Source: Micromonospora sp. CCTCC AA 2012012 (GTDB lineage: Bacteria > Actinomycetota > Actinomycetes > Mycobacteriales > Micromonosporaceae). From it: a stretch of 64,000 bases of DNA. How positions within the stretch are numbered: the stretch's first letter is position 1; each line of letters begins with the position of its first letter. The notes beneath the pieces were generated by a model. It saw only the letters and a list, made by a program, of their open reading frames with translations, made no database searches and was not told the origin of the DNA. A program made the translations under genes and the position numbers. This document shows, in pieces, positions 55,913 to 64,000 of the stretch. The stretch covers positions 5,642,001 through 5,706,000 of the forward strand of contig NZ_CP159342.1 of assembly GCF_040499845.1 (NCBI RefSeq), in the 5' to 3' direction.

Positions 55913-57313
55913 GTGACGACTCCAGAGGCAGCGGGCTACCGGATCGAACGCGACTCGATGGGCGAGGTGGAGGTGCCCGCCGAGGCGTTGTGGCGGGCGC
56001 AGACCCAGCGCGCGGTGCAGAACTTCCCGATCTCGGGGCGGGGCATCGAACCGGCCCAGATCAAGGCGCTGGCCCAGATCAAGGGGGCGGCGGCCGAGGT
56101 GAACGGCGACCTCGGGGTGATCGACGCGGAGGTGGCGGCGGCGATCGTCGCCGCCGCCGCGCACGTGGCCGCCGGCGGGTACGACGACCAGTTCCCGATC
56201 GACGTCTTCCAGACCGGCTCGGGCACCTCGTCCAACATGAACACCAACGAGGTGATCGCCACCCTGGCCACCCGCGAGCTGGGCCGGGACGTGCACCCGA
56301 ACGACCACGTCAACGCCTCGCAGTCCAGCAACGACGTCTTCCCGTCCTCGATCCACCTGGCGGCCACCCAGTTCGTGGCGGAGGATCTGATCCCCTCGCT
56401 GACGCACCTGGCGGGTGCGCTGGAGCAGAAGGCGGCCGAGTTCGAGACGGTGGTCAAGGCGGGGCGTACCCACCTGATGGACGCCACACCGGTGACCCTG
56501 GGCCAGGAGTTCGGCGGGTATGCCGCCCAGGTCCGCTACGGCGTCGAGCGGTTGGAGGCGACGCTGCCCCGGCTGGCCGAGCTGCCGCTGGGCGGCACGG
56601 CGGTGGGCACCGGCATCAACACGCCCCTCGGGTTCGCGGCGGCCGTGATCGGGAAGCTGCGCGACTCCACCGGGCTGCCGCTGAGCGAGGCCCGCAACCA
56701 CTTCGAGGCGCAGGGTGCCCGGGACGCGCTGGTGGAGACCTCCGGCCAGCTCCGCACCATCGCGGTCGGCCTCTACAAGATCGCCAACGACGTCCGCTGG
56801 ATGGGTTCCGGTCCTCGCGCCGGCCTGCGTGAGCTGCGCATCCCCGATCTCCAGCCCGGCTCGTCGATCATGCCGGGCAAGGTGAACCCGGTGGTCGCCG
56901 AGGCGATGCGCCAGGTCTGCGCGCAGGTCATCGGCAACGACGCGGCGGTGGCGTTCGCCGGCACGCAGGGCGACTTCGAGCTGAACGTGATGCTCCCGGT
57001 GATGGGGCGCAACCTGCTGGAGTCGATCAAGCTGCTGGCCGCGTCCAGTCGGCTCTTCGCCGACCGCCTGGTGGTCGGTCTGGTCGCGGACGCCGAGGTC
57101 TGCCTGGCGTACGCGGAGGGCTCGCCGTCGATCGTCACCCCGCTCAACCGTCACCTCGGGTACGACGAGGCCGCCTCCATCGCTAAGGAGGCCCTGGCCA
57201 GGCAGGTCTCCATCCGGGAGGTGGTGATCGCGCGCGGCCACGTGGACTCGGGCAAGCTCACCGAGACCCAGCTCGACGAGGCCCTCGACCTGCTCCGGAT
57301 GACCCACCCCTGA
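55913..57313 (+). CDS. fumC: Class II fumarate hydratase
   Basis: Iron-independent fumarase of the aspartase/fumarase superfamily, a TCA-cycle enzyme. Signature [11 protein letters not shown] and the conserved [14 protein letters not shown] and [16 protein letters not shown] blocks are intact. GTG 55913 gives 466 residues, the usual length; ATG 55904 is an alternative and the frame open to 55802 is not supported. It lies divergent from the secreted repeat protein. With the class I enzyme upstream this organism has both fumarase types within 6 kb. Confidence 0.96.
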   Translation: MTTPEAAGYRIERDSMGEVEVPAEALWRAQTQRAVQNFPISGRGIEPAQIKALAQIKGAAAEVNGDLGVIDAEVAAAIVAAAAHVAAGGYDDQFPIDVFQTGSGTSSNMNTNEVIATLATRELGRDVHPNDHVNASQSSNDVFPSSIHLAATQFVAEDLIPSLTHLAGALEQKAAEFETVVKAGRTHLMDATPVTLGQEFGGYAAQVRYGVERLEATLPRLAELPLGGTAVGTGINTPLGFAAAVIGKLRDSTGLPLSEARNHFEAQGARDALVETSGQLRTIAVGLYKIANDVRWMGSGPRAGLRELRIPDLQPGSSIMPGKVNPVVAEAMRQVCAQVIGNDAAVAFAGTQGDFELNVMLPVMGRNLLESIKLLAASSRLFADRLVVGLVADAEVCLAYAEGSPSIVTPLNRHLGYDEAASIAKEALARQVSIREVVIARGHVDSGKLTETQLDEALDLLRMTHP

Positions 57314-57435
57314 CCCGTTCTGCCGTGACCGGTGGCGGCCGGGCCAGGTCGCTCCGGCGTCGACCGGCTCGGCCGGCCGTCTTCGCGGGGCGCAATTCCC
57401 TCGACCGGTCTGCGGGGAGGCGGCATGATCCGGGC

Positions 57436-58029
57436 GTGCGGGACGGCGACGGGGTGCTGCTGGAGACGGCGCGGCTGCGGCTGCGCCGGCTCACCACGGC
57501 CGACGTGGATCACCTGGTCGAGCTGGACAGCGACCCGGAGGTGATGCGGTTCCTGACCGGCGGGCGACCCACCCCGAGGGCCACCGTCCGGGACGGGCAG
57601 CTGCCCCGGCTCCTCGCCGCGTACGACCGTCACCCCGACCTCGGTCGGTGGGCGGCGCTCGATCGCGCCACCGGTGAGTTCCTCGGTTGGTTCGCGCTCG
57701 ATCCCTCCGACGACGGGAGCGAGGCCGAGCTGGGTTACCGGCTGCGCCGCTCGGCGTGGGGTCGCGGTCTCGCGACCGAGGGGTCCCGGGCGCTGGTGCG
57801 GCACGCCTTCGCCGTGGCCGGCGTGCGGCGGGTGTGGGCGCAGACGATGGCGGTCAACAGCCGGTCCCGGTCGGTCATGGCCAGGGCCGGGCTGCGTCAC
57901 CTCCGCACGTTCCACCTGACCTTCGACGACCCGATCCCGGGGACGGAGCACGGCGAGGTGGAGTACGAGCTGCGCCGGGAGGAGTGGCGGACTCCTCAGG
58001 AGCGGCCGGCCGCCCGACGGGCCCGATAG
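57436..58029 (+). CDS. GNAT-family N-acetyltransferase
   Basis: 197 residues with the RimJ/RimL-like acetyltransferase pattern: LLETARLRLRRLTTADVDHL at the N-terminus, GWFALDPSDDGSEAELGYRL, the acetyl-CoA loop RSAWGRGLATEGSRALVRHA (Q/R-x-x-G-x-G/A), and AVNSRSRSVMARAGL. Substrate unknown (protein N-termini, ribosomal proteins or small amines are typical). GTG 57436 has CATGAT six bases upstream and no Shine-Dalgarno, suggesting a leaderless mRNA. Its 3' end overlaps the convergent CGNR gene by 34 bases. Confidence 0.88.
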   Translation: MRDGDGVLLETARLRLRRLTTADVDHLVELDSDPEVMRFLTGGRPTPRATVRDGQLPRLLAAYDRHPDLGRWAALDRATGEFLGWFALDPSDDGSEAELGYRLRRSAWGRGLATEGSRALVRHAFAVAGVRRVWAQTMAVNSRSRSVMARAGLRHLRTFHLTFDDPIPGTEHGEVEYELRREEWRTPQERPAARRAR

Positions 58030-58541
58030 GCGCTGACGGCGGCCCGGTTGCCGCAGCCGGCCTCGCAGAACCGGCGGGACCGGTTCTTCGACAGGTCGAC
58101 CAGGACGTTGTCGCAGTCCGGGTGGTCGCAGGTGCGCAGTCGGCTCAGCTCGCCCATCCGGACCAGGTCGGCGAGCGCCATCGCGGCCTCGACCGCCATC
58201 CGGGTGGCCAGCGGGGCGTCCCGGGGCACGGCGTGCACGTGGTAGGGCTGGTCGTCGTGCCGGATGAGCTGCGGCAGGGCCCGCGACTCCCGCAGCAGGC
58301 CGTTGACGATCTCGACGATCCCGTCCTCGTCGGCCGCCCAGACCCGACGCAGCCGGGGTCGCAGCGCGCGTACGGAGCGCAGCTCGGCCTCGGTGTGCTC
58401 GTGCCGGCCGGTGAAGGAGTGCGCGGTGAGGAACGCGTCGAGGGCGGCCACGTCGGGCAGCCCCTCGCGGTCGGGGTCGGCGGTGTTGACCAGGGCCGTG
58501 GCGGTGACGAGGGCACATTCGGTGTCATGGGCGAAGAGCAA
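57996..58541 (-). CDS. CGNR zinc-finger (ABATE-domain) putative regulator
   Basis: 181 residues: an N-terminal ABATE domain (about 1-125) and a C-terminal CGNR zinc finger with CDHPDCDNVLVDLSKNRSRR and CEAGCGNRAAVSAYRAR; the four cysteines bind zinc. Such proteins are believed to be stress-linked transcription factors with small-molecule-binding N-domains. TTG 58541 has AGGAG seven bases upstream. Divergent from the EamA transporter gene with an inverted repeat between them, a typical regulator-target arrangement. Confidence 0.88.
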   Translation of the reverse strand: MLFAHDTECALVTATALVNTADPDREGLPDVAALDAFLTAHSFTGRHEHTEAELRSVRALRPRLRRVWAADEDGIVEIVNGLLRESRALPQLIRHDDQPYHVHAVPRDAPLATRMAVEAAMALADLVRMGELSRLRTCDHPDCDNVLVDLSKNRSRRFCEAGCGNRAAVSAYRARRAAGRS

Positions 58542-58571
58542 CTTGACTCCTGTCGGGGTGCCGTCCTAGCG

Positions 58572-58600
58572 TCATCAGCATAAACCTTCTTCACTGATGA
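58572..58600. promoter_or_regulatory. Inverted repeat between CGNR regulator and EamA transporter genes
   Basis: TCATCAG (58572-58578) and CTGATGA (58594-58600), perfect seven-base arms 15 bases apart, in the AT-richer centre of the 86-base divergent gap. Candidate operator for the CGNR regulator. Confidence 0.45.
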
Positions 58601-58627
58601 CTGGCCATTCGATCGAGGAGCGTACCG

Positions 58628-59593
58628 ATGCGTGAACGGTCCAGCGTGGGCCTCGGCCTCGCCCTGCTCTCCGCCCTGACCTTCGCCACCTCGGGCACCT
58701 TCGCCCGCCCGCTGGTCACCGGTGAGTGGTCCGCCGAGGCGATCGTGGCGGCCCGGGTCGGCATCGCCGCGCTGGTGCTGGCCGTACCCGCCCTGCTGGC
58801 CCTGCGCGGTCGGTGGGCGGTGCTGCGGCGCAACGCCGTCACCCTGGTCGTCTTCGGGCTGCTCGGCGTGGCGCTCGCCCAGGCCTGCTTCTTCAACGCC
58901 GTGCGCTACCTGCCGGTCGGCGTCGCGCTGCTGCTGGAATACCTCGGCATCATCCTGGTGGTCGGCTGGATGTGGCTGGTCCACGGCCAGCGACCGCGCC
59001 GGCTGACGGTGGTCGGATCGGTGGCCGCGCTCGGCGGGCTGGTCCTCGTGCTCGACCTGACCGGCGCCGGTCGCCTCGACCCGGTCGGGGTGCTCTGGGG
59101 CCTCGGCGCCGGGATCGGGCTGGCCGGCTACTTCGTCATCGCCGGCCGGGCCGACGCGAGCCTGCCGTCGGTGGTGATGGCCAGCGGCGGGATGGCGATC
59201 GGGACACTCGTGCTGCTCCTGCTCGGACTGGTCGGCGCGCTGCCGCTGCGGGCCGGCACGGCCGACGTGGACTTCGCCGGGCACCGGGTGAGCTGGCTGG
59301 TGCCGGTCGCCGGCCTCGCCCTGATCGCCGCGGTCGTCGCGTACGTCGCGGGGATCGCGGGGGCTCGACTGCTCGGTGCGCGGCTGTCGTCGTTCGTCGG
59401 GTTGACCGAGGTCATGTTCGCGGTCCTGATCGCCTGGCTGGTCCTGGGCGAACTGCCCAGCCCCGTCCAGCTCGTCGGCGGCGCGCTGATCGTCGCCGGG
59501 GTGACCCTGGTGCGGATCGACGAGCTGCGGACGCCCGAAGCCGAGACGGCGGCGGCCACCCCGGTCGAGCCGGCCCTGGCGACCGAGGGGTGA
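58628..59593 (+). CDS. EamA/DMT-family transporter
   Basis: Ten-segment inner-membrane transporter made of two EamA repeats, 321 residues (GLGLALLSALTFATSGTFAR starts the first; GVLWGLGAGIGLAGYFVIAG the second). The loop ARLSSFVGLTEVMFAVLIAW and LGELPSPVQLVGGALIVAG are typical of the family's end. Members export amino acids or metabolites; the substrate here is unknown. ATG 58628 has GAGGAG upstream. It is divergent from the CGNR regulator, which likely controls it. Confidence 0.92.
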   Translation: MRERSSVGLGLALLSALTFATSGTFARPLVTGEWSAEAIVAARVGIAALVLAVPALLALRGRWAVLRRNAVTLVVFGLLGVALAQACFFNAVRYLPVGVALLLEYLGIILVVGWMWLVHGQRPRRLTVVGSVAALGGLVLVLDLTGAGRLDPVGVLWGLGAGIGLAGYFVIAGRADASLPSVVMASGGMAIGTLVLLLLGLVGALPLRAGTADVDFAGHRVSWLVPVAGLALIAAVVAYVAGIAGARLLGARLSSFVGLTEVMFAVLIAWLVLGELPSPVQLVGGALIVAGVTLVRIDELRTPEAETAAATPVEPALATEG

Positions 59594-59634
59594 GCGGGTC
59601 GGGCCGTCCGACGAGGGATGAGAGGCTTGCCGGC

Positions 59635-60324
59635 ATGCGTACCGCCGTGGTCTTCGACGCCGACGAGACCCTGATCGACCTGCGCCCGGCGGTCACCGGG
59701 GCGCTGGTGGCCGTACTGGAGGAGATGCGGCGCCGGACCCCGGCGGCGGCCGAGGTCGCGCTCGCGGACCTGGAGTCGGACTGGGGTGCGGTCTTCGGCG
59801 CGCTGAGCGCCGCGCCGGTGCAGGAGATCCGACGGGCCGCGCTGGCCCGGTCGCTCGCCCGGGCCGGGCTCGACGACCACCTGGACGAGCTCGCCGACCT
59901 TTTCTTCGCGCGACGCTTCGCGCTGACCCGGCCCTTCCCCGACGCGCTGCCGGCCCTCGCCGCCCTGCGCCCGCGGCACCTGCTCGGCTTCGCCACCAAC
60001 GGCAACAGCCGCGCGGAACGCTGCGGGCTCGCCGGTGAGTTCACCTTCGAGCTGTACGCACACGTCGACGGCCTGCCGAAGAAGCCGGCACCGGAATTCT
60101 ACCGGGCGGTGGTGGCGGCAACCGGGTTGCCCGCCGGACAGGTCGTCCACGTGGGGGACTCGCCCGAACACGACGTGGTCGCGCCGCAGCGGGCCGGGCT
60201 GCGGGCGGTCTGGCTCAACCGGTCCGGCCTGCCGCGCCCCACCGGCCTGCGGCCGGACGCCGAAGTGTCCACGCTGCTCGAACTCCCCGAGGTGCTGGCC
60301 GCCTGGCAGCCCGCGAAAGCCTGA
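59635..60324 (+). CDS. HAD-superfamily hydrolase
   Basis: 229 residues. Motif I VVFDADETL supplies the nucleophile and acid/base aspartates, though the common DxDGT/DxDxT reads DADET. Motif II is GFATNGNS, motif III is the lysine in GLPKKPAPEFY, and motif IV is VHVGDSPEHDVVAPQRAGL. A helical cap lies between motifs I and II. It is probably a phosphatase of small phosphorylated metabolites; substrate unknown. ATG 59635 follows the transporter gene by 41 bases and may be cotranscribed. Confidence 0.9.
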   Translation: MRTAVVFDADETLIDLRPAVTGALVAVLEEMRRRTPAAAEVALADLESDWGAVFGALSAAPVQEIRRAALARSLARAGLDDHLDELADLFFARRFALTRPFPDALPALAALRPRHLLGFATNGNSRAERCGLAGEFTFELYAHVDGLPKKPAPEFYRAVVAATGLPAGQVVHVGDSPEHDVVAPQRAGLRAVWLNRSGLPRPTGLRPDAEVSTLLELPEVLAAWQPAKA

Positions 60325-60410
60325 TAGCGGTCTATTACGGACGGTACCCTGGCGCAACTTGCTCCCGTGGTATGGGATTGCGACCACGTCCCTCAACGAG
60401 AGGATCTGAT

Positions 60411-62096
60411 GTGGTGAGTAAGCGCTTCACCGTCGGCGCCGTCGCGACCGCAGCCGCGCTGGCACTCACGGTGACCGGGCTGGGTGCGCCGGCGAACGCC
60501 GAGCGGACCAGCTCCCGGACCTTCACCGTGGTGACGGAGGACGGCGTCTCCGCGGACGCGGCGATCGCCGCGATCACCGCGGCGGGCGGCACCGTCGTCT
60601 CCCGTACCGACGACGTCGGGCTGTTCCAGGTGACCAGCGACCGCGCCGACTTCGCCAGCCGGGCCACCGCGGCCCCCAGCCTGATCGGGGCGGCCGAGCA
60701 GAAGGCCATCGGCCGCAAGCCGAAGCTGGACCGGGTCGAGCAGGAGCACCTGCTGCCTCAGGCCGCCAAGGGCGTCGCCAACGGGCACGCCAAGAAGATG
60801 GACCCGCTGGACGACAAGCTCTGGGGCCTGGAGATGATCCACGCCGACCAGGCGCGCAAGATCGAGCCCGGCGACCGCCGGGTGACCGTCGGTGTCCTGG
60901 ACACCGGCGTGGACGCCAGCAACCCCGACCTGGCGCCGAACTTCAACTGGGCGCTGTCGCGCAACTTCGCCCCCGACATGACCGACGTCGACGGCCCGTG
61001 CGAGGTGGCGAGCTGCCTTGACCCGGTCGGCACCGACGACGGCGGCCACGGCACGCACGTCGCCGGCACCATCGGCGCCGCCGCCAACGGCTTCGGCCTC
61101 TCCGGTGTCGCCCCGAAGGTCTCCCTGGTCGAGCTGAAGGGTGGCCAGGACAGCGGCTACTTCTTCCTCAACCCGGTGGTCAACGCCCTCGTCTACGCCG
61201 GCAAGTCCGGCCTCGACGTGGTGAACATGTCGTTCTACGTCGACCCGTGGCTCTACAACTGCACCGCCAACCCGGCCGACTCGCCGGAGGCGCAGGCCGA
61301 GCAGCGGGCGATCATCAAGGCCATGAAGCGGGCGCTCAACTTCGCCCACGCCAAGGGCGTCACCCTGGTCGGCGCGCTCGGCAACAACCACGAGGACCTC
61401 GGCGCCCCGCGCACCGACTTCTCCAGCCCCGACTACGGCTCGGACCCGTACGAGCGGCCGATCGACAACGACAGCTGCTGGGACCTGCCCACCGAGGGCC
61501 CGCACGTGATCGGTGTGTCGGCGGTCGGCCCGTCCGGCAAGAAGGCCGACTTCTCCAACTACGGCACCGAGCAGATCTCGGTCGCCGCGCCGGGTGGCTG
61601 GTTCCGGGACGGCTACGGCACCGACACCTACCGCACCGCCGCCAACGAGATCCTCTCCACGTACCCGAAGAAGGTGCTCCAGGAGGAGGGCTCGGTCGAC
61701 GCCGACGGCAACGTCGTCGCCGGTTTCGAGGACTCGGTGTTCAAGCAGTGCACCGCCAAGGGTGAGTGTGGCTACTACACCTACCTCCAGGGCACCTCGA
61801 TGGCGTCCCCGCACGCCGCCGGTGTCGCCGCGCTGATCGTCAGCCGGTACGGCAAGAAGGAGGCCCGGGGCGGCTTCGGCATGTCGCCGGACCTGGTCGA
61901 GCAGCACCTGTACCGCACCGCCGCCGAGCACGCCTGCCCGGAGCCGCGGCTGCAGAGCTACACCAACGAGGGCCGCGATGCGGAGTTCGACGCGTACTGC
62001 GCCGGCTCGCTGAACTTCAACGGTTTCTACGGGTACGGCATCGTCGACGCGTACGCGGCGGTCAAGACCCCGCTGAAGCCGAACGCTCGCCCGTAA
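60411..62096 (+). CDS. Secreted subtilisin-like serine protease (S8)
   Basis: 561 residues: signal peptide (about 1-30, ending APANA), a propeptide (about 31-130), then the S8 catalytic domain with Asp164 (VGVLDTGVDASN), His213 (GGHGTHVAGT) and Ser463 (GTSMASPHAAGV). An insertion of about 50 residues lies before the Ser block. GTG 60411 is seven bases after GAGAGGA; GTG 60414 is possible. Paired cysteines in the catalytic domain suit an extracellular enzyme. It likely degrades external protein. A very strong terminator follows. Confidence 0.93.
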   Translation: MVSKRFTVGAVATAAALALTVTGLGAPANAERTSSRTFTVVTEDGVSADAAIAAITAAGGTVVSRTDDVGLFQVTSDRADFASRATAAPSLIGAAEQKAIGRKPKLDRVEQEHLLPQAAKGVANGHAKKMDPLDDKLWGLEMIHADQARKIEPGDRRVTVGVLDTGVDASNPDLAPNFNWALSRNFAPDMTDVDGPCEVASCLDPVGTDDGGHGTHVAGTIGAAANGFGLSGVAPKVSLVELKGGQDSGYFFLNPVVNALVYAGKSGLDVVNMSFYVDPWLYNCTANPADSPEAQAEQRAIIKAMKRALNFAHAKGVTLVGALGNNHEDLGAPRTDFSSPDYGSDPYERPIDNDSCWDLPTEGPHVIGVSAVGPSGKKADFSNYGTEQISVAAPGGWFRDGYGTDTYRTAANEILSTYPKKVLQEEGSVDADGNVVAGFEDSVFKQCTAKGECGYYTYLQGTSMASPHAAGVAALIVSRYGKKEARGGFGMSPDLVEQHLYRTAAEHACPEPRLQSYTNEGRDAEFDAYCAGSLNFNGFYGYGIVDAYAAVKTPLKPNARP

Positions 62097-62104
62097 CACC
62101 ACCG

Positions 62105-62144
62105 CGCAGGGCCCGGGTGACCGAGAGGTCACCCGGGCCCTGCG
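62105..62144 (+). terminator. Terminator after the subtilisin-like protease
   Basis: Perfect 18-pair stem (62105-62122 with 62127-62144) closed by a GAGA loop, followed by TCGTTA. Confidence 0.9.
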
Positions 62145-62219
62145 TCGTTACCCGGGGGATGGCAAGACGCGAAAAGTTGCCGATGGTAATCCCGTTGGGT
62201 GGCCGCCCGGTTCGCCCTT

Positions 62220-62225
62220 TATAGA
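62220..62225 (+). promoter_or_regulatory. Candidate -10 box for the multicopper oxidase gene
   Basis: TATAGA (62220-62225) in an AT-rich spot, with TTGGGT (62195-62200) upstream at a long 19-base spacing. An imperfect palindrome (GATTACT-GAT-AGTGATC, 62294-62310) lies between it and the start codon. Confidence 0.35.
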
Positions 62226-62353
62226 ATTTGTGCAGGTCAGAGCGGTGTGCGGGACTGAAGGCCCTTCCGGTAGTGGCTCCGATCGACTTGGATGATTACT
62301 GATAGTGATCGTCTGAGGTGGTCGTGGCGAGCGACCGCCGGGGAGGAGTAGCC

Positions 62354-64000
62354 ATGACCGACCGCACCGTCCGAAAGGTGACCATCCCGCAGCAGACCAC
62401 CGCCGCCGCGGCGACCCTGGGCCCCGCCGACCCACCCGACTACTTCGGGACGACCCCCAACTACGCCAACAGCCCGCTGCCGGTGCTCGTGGGCGGCACC
62501 GTCCAGGCCGGTACCGGCATCCGCAAGTTCGTCGACACGCTGCCCGGCCTCGGACCCACCAACGCCAACGACCTCGGCAACTATCTGCCCGTCGCGGTCC
62601 CCGACACCATCAGCTACCCGGGGAGTGACTACTACGAGATCGGGCTCCAGCAGTACAGCCAGCAGGTGCACAAGGACCTGCCGCCCACCCGGATGCGCGG
62701 CTTCAAGCAGCTCAACAACGGCACCGACGGGACCGGCCACAACACGATCGCCCCGCCCGCCAGGGTCTACTACCTCGGACCGGTGATCCGTGCCCGGCGG
62801 GACCGGCCGATCCGGATCAAGCTGGTCAACCAGCTGCCGACCGGCGCGGCGGGGAAGCTCTTCCTCCCCGTCGACATCACCCTCTGCGGTGCCGGCACCG
62901 GCCCGCTCAGCCCCACCGAGCTCTACACCCAGAACCGGTCGGTGCTGCACCTGCACGGCTCGGAGACCCAGTGGATCAGCGACGGCACCCCGTTGCAGTG
63001 GTTCACCCCCGCCGGTGAGGTCACGTCGTATCCCCGGGGTGCCGCCTACGCCAACGTGCCCGACATGCCGGACCCCGGGGCGGGCGCGGTCACGCTCTTC
63101 TTCCCGATGCAGCAGAGCGCGCGGATGATGTGGTTCCACGACCACACCGAGGGCACCACCCACCTCAACCCGTACAGCGGTCAGCTCGGGTTCCTCCTGC
63201 TCCAGGATCCGGTCGAGCGGCAACTCGTCGCCGACGGCGTGGTCCCCGCCGAGGAGATCCCGCTGGTCATCCAGGACAAGACCTTCGTCCCCGACCCGGC
63301 ACAACTCGCGGCGCAGGACCCCACCTGGGACACCGTCAACTGGGGTGGCAAGGGCAGCCTCTGGTATCCGCACGTCTACATGCCGAACCAGAACCCCTAC
63401 AACAGCGAGGGTGCCAACCCGATGGGCCGCTGGGACTACGGGCCCTGGTTCTGGCCGCCGTTCACCGGCATCGAACAGGGGCCGGTGCCGAACCCGTACT
63501 ACGGGCCCGACCGGCCGTGGGAGCCACCGGTGCAACCCGGCACCCCACTGCCCACCATCACCCCCGAGGCGTTCATGGACACGCCGATCGTGAACGGCTG
63601 CCCCTATCCGGTGCTCCAGGTGCAGCCCAAGGCGTACCGGTTCCGGATCCTCAACGCCTGCAACGACCGGACGCTCAACCTCCAGCTCTATCACGCCGCC
63701 TCGAACGGGACGATGTGGAACCCGGACGGAACCCTGCGCGACGGGGCCGCCGGCGAGGTGCCGATGGTCGAGGCCTGCCCCAACCCGGCATTCCCGCCCA
63801 CCTGGCCCACGGACGGCCGCGAGGGCGGCGTGCCCGCCCCGACGGCGGTCGGCCCGGACTGGATCCAGATCGGCAACGAGGGCGGGCTGCTCCCGGGCGT
63901 CGCGATCATCCCGCCGCAGCCGATCAACTACGAGTACGACCGTCGCTCGATCACCGTGCTGAACGTCTCCGACCACTCGCTGCTGCTCGGACCGGCCGAA
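62354..64000 (+). CDS. Multicopper oxidase (3' end outside window)
   Basis: At least 549 residues, open at the right edge. Copper-ligand blocks of the first cupredoxin domain are present: LHLHGSETQW (His199, His201) and WFHDHTEGTTHLN (His262, His264). The C-terminal HCHxxxH-type block would lie beyond the window. ATG 62354 has GGGGAGGAG upstream. No signal peptide or Tat motif is visible (the protein starts TDRTVRKVTIPQQT), unlike most laccase/CotA-type oxidases, so it may be cytoplasmic, a spore/surface protein, or exported otherwise. It resembles large actinobacterial bilirubin-oxidase/CotA-like enzymes; the substrate is unknown. Confidence 0.88.
   Translation, partial: MTDRTVRKVTIPQQTTAAAATLGPADPPDYFGTTPNYANSPLPVLVGGTVQAGTGIRKFVDTLPGLGPTNANDLGNYLPVAVPDTISYPGSDYYEIGLQQYSQQVHKDLPPTRMRGFKQLNNGTDGTGHNTIAPPARVYYLGPVIRARRDRPIRIKLVNQLPTGAAGKLFLPVDITLCGAGTGPLSPTELYTQNRSVLHLHGSETQWISDGTPLQWFTPAGEVTSYPRGAAYANVPDMPDPGAGAVTLFFPMQQSARMMWFHDHTEGTTHLNPYSGQLGFLLLQDPVERQLVADGVVPAEEIPLVIQDKTFVPDPAQLAAQDPTWDTVNWGGKGSLWYPHVYMPNQNPYNSEGANPMGRWDYGPWFWPPFTGIEQGPVPNPYYGPDRPWEPPVQPGTPLPTITPEAFMDTPIVNGCPYPVLQVQPKAYRFRILNACNDRTLNLQLYHAASNGTMWNPDGTLRDGAAGEVPMVEACPNPAFPPTWPTDGREGGVPAPTAVGPDWIQIGNEGGLLPGVAIIPPQPINYEYDRRSITVLNVSDHSLLLGPAE

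Overview
The window is GC-rich actinobacterial chromosome and most likely comes from Micromonospora or a close relative in the Micromonosporaceae. Supporting points are the codon and third-position GC bias, Lsr2, CarD, DUF397, Septum_form and DUF3180 proteins, RDD/DUF2510 proteins with Pro-rich repeats, many GTG/TTG starts, and the conserved order nuoD2-midA-DUF2520-panC-panD-nadB-nadC-coaX-lysS-lsr2-clpC-mutY-disA-radA. I see no rRNA, tRNA, prophage, insertion sequence or CRISPR array. This is core chromosome with some lineage-specific genes and repeats.

Layout. 1-2.7 kb: the 3' end of a DUF3180 membrane protein and three poorly characterised genes. 2.8-6.4 kb: an OpuC-type compatible-solute ABC transporter whose ATPase is divergent from the permeases; its binding lipoprotein appears circularly permuted. 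6.5-8.3 kb: a repeat-rich membrane-anchored protein. 8.3-10.7 kb (minus): a stand-alone NuoD paralogue coupled to a MidA/NDUFAF7-type methyltransferase that carries two palindromic in-frame inserts. 10.9-17.6 kb: pantothenate/CoA genes (DUF2520 candidate ketopantoate reductase, panC, panD, coaX) interleaved with NAD genes (nadB, nadC). 17.7-22.8 kb: lysS, lsr2 and clpC, with DnaA-box-like sites and stress-type promoter motifs between lsr2 and clpC. 22.8-23.1 kb: a terminator, REP-like palindromes and a 17/18-bp tandem repeat. 23.1-29.8 kb: mutY, an ACT-domain protein coupled to peptide deformylase, disA, radA and surface proteins.

29.9-33.9 kb: a compact type III polyketide synthase locus (UbiA prenyltransferase, methyltransferase, acyl-CoA-dehydrogenase-like flavoprotein, type III PKS), probably making a prenylated or methylated phenolic or quinone lipid. 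34-38.5 kb: carD, ispD, ispF and membrane proteins. 38.5-49.9 kb: an alcohol dehydrogenase, then tyrosine catabolism. This comprises hmgA divergent from an uncharacterised gene coupled to fahA, and hppD in a minus-strand run with two RDD proteins and a HisC-like aminotransferase, next to a divergent Lrp/AsnC regulator. 50-57.3 kb: a beta-propeller protein, a class I fumarase, a large secreted repeat protein and a class II fumarase. 57.4-64 kb: a GNAT acetyltransferase, a CGNR regulator divergent from an EamA exporter, a HAD hydrolase, a secreted subtilisin-like protease and the start of a multicopper oxidase.

The genes combine into NAD and CoA supply, proteostasis and chromatin control (ClpC, Lsr2, CarD, DisA, RadA, MutY) and a near-complete route from tyrosine to fumarate and acetoacetate, with fumarases close by. 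The observations most worth following are the NuoD2-MidA pair with altered quinone-site residues, the permuted binding protein, the type III PKS locus, the unknown gene coupled to fahA with a 19-bp palindrome upstream, and the palindromic inserts inside midA.
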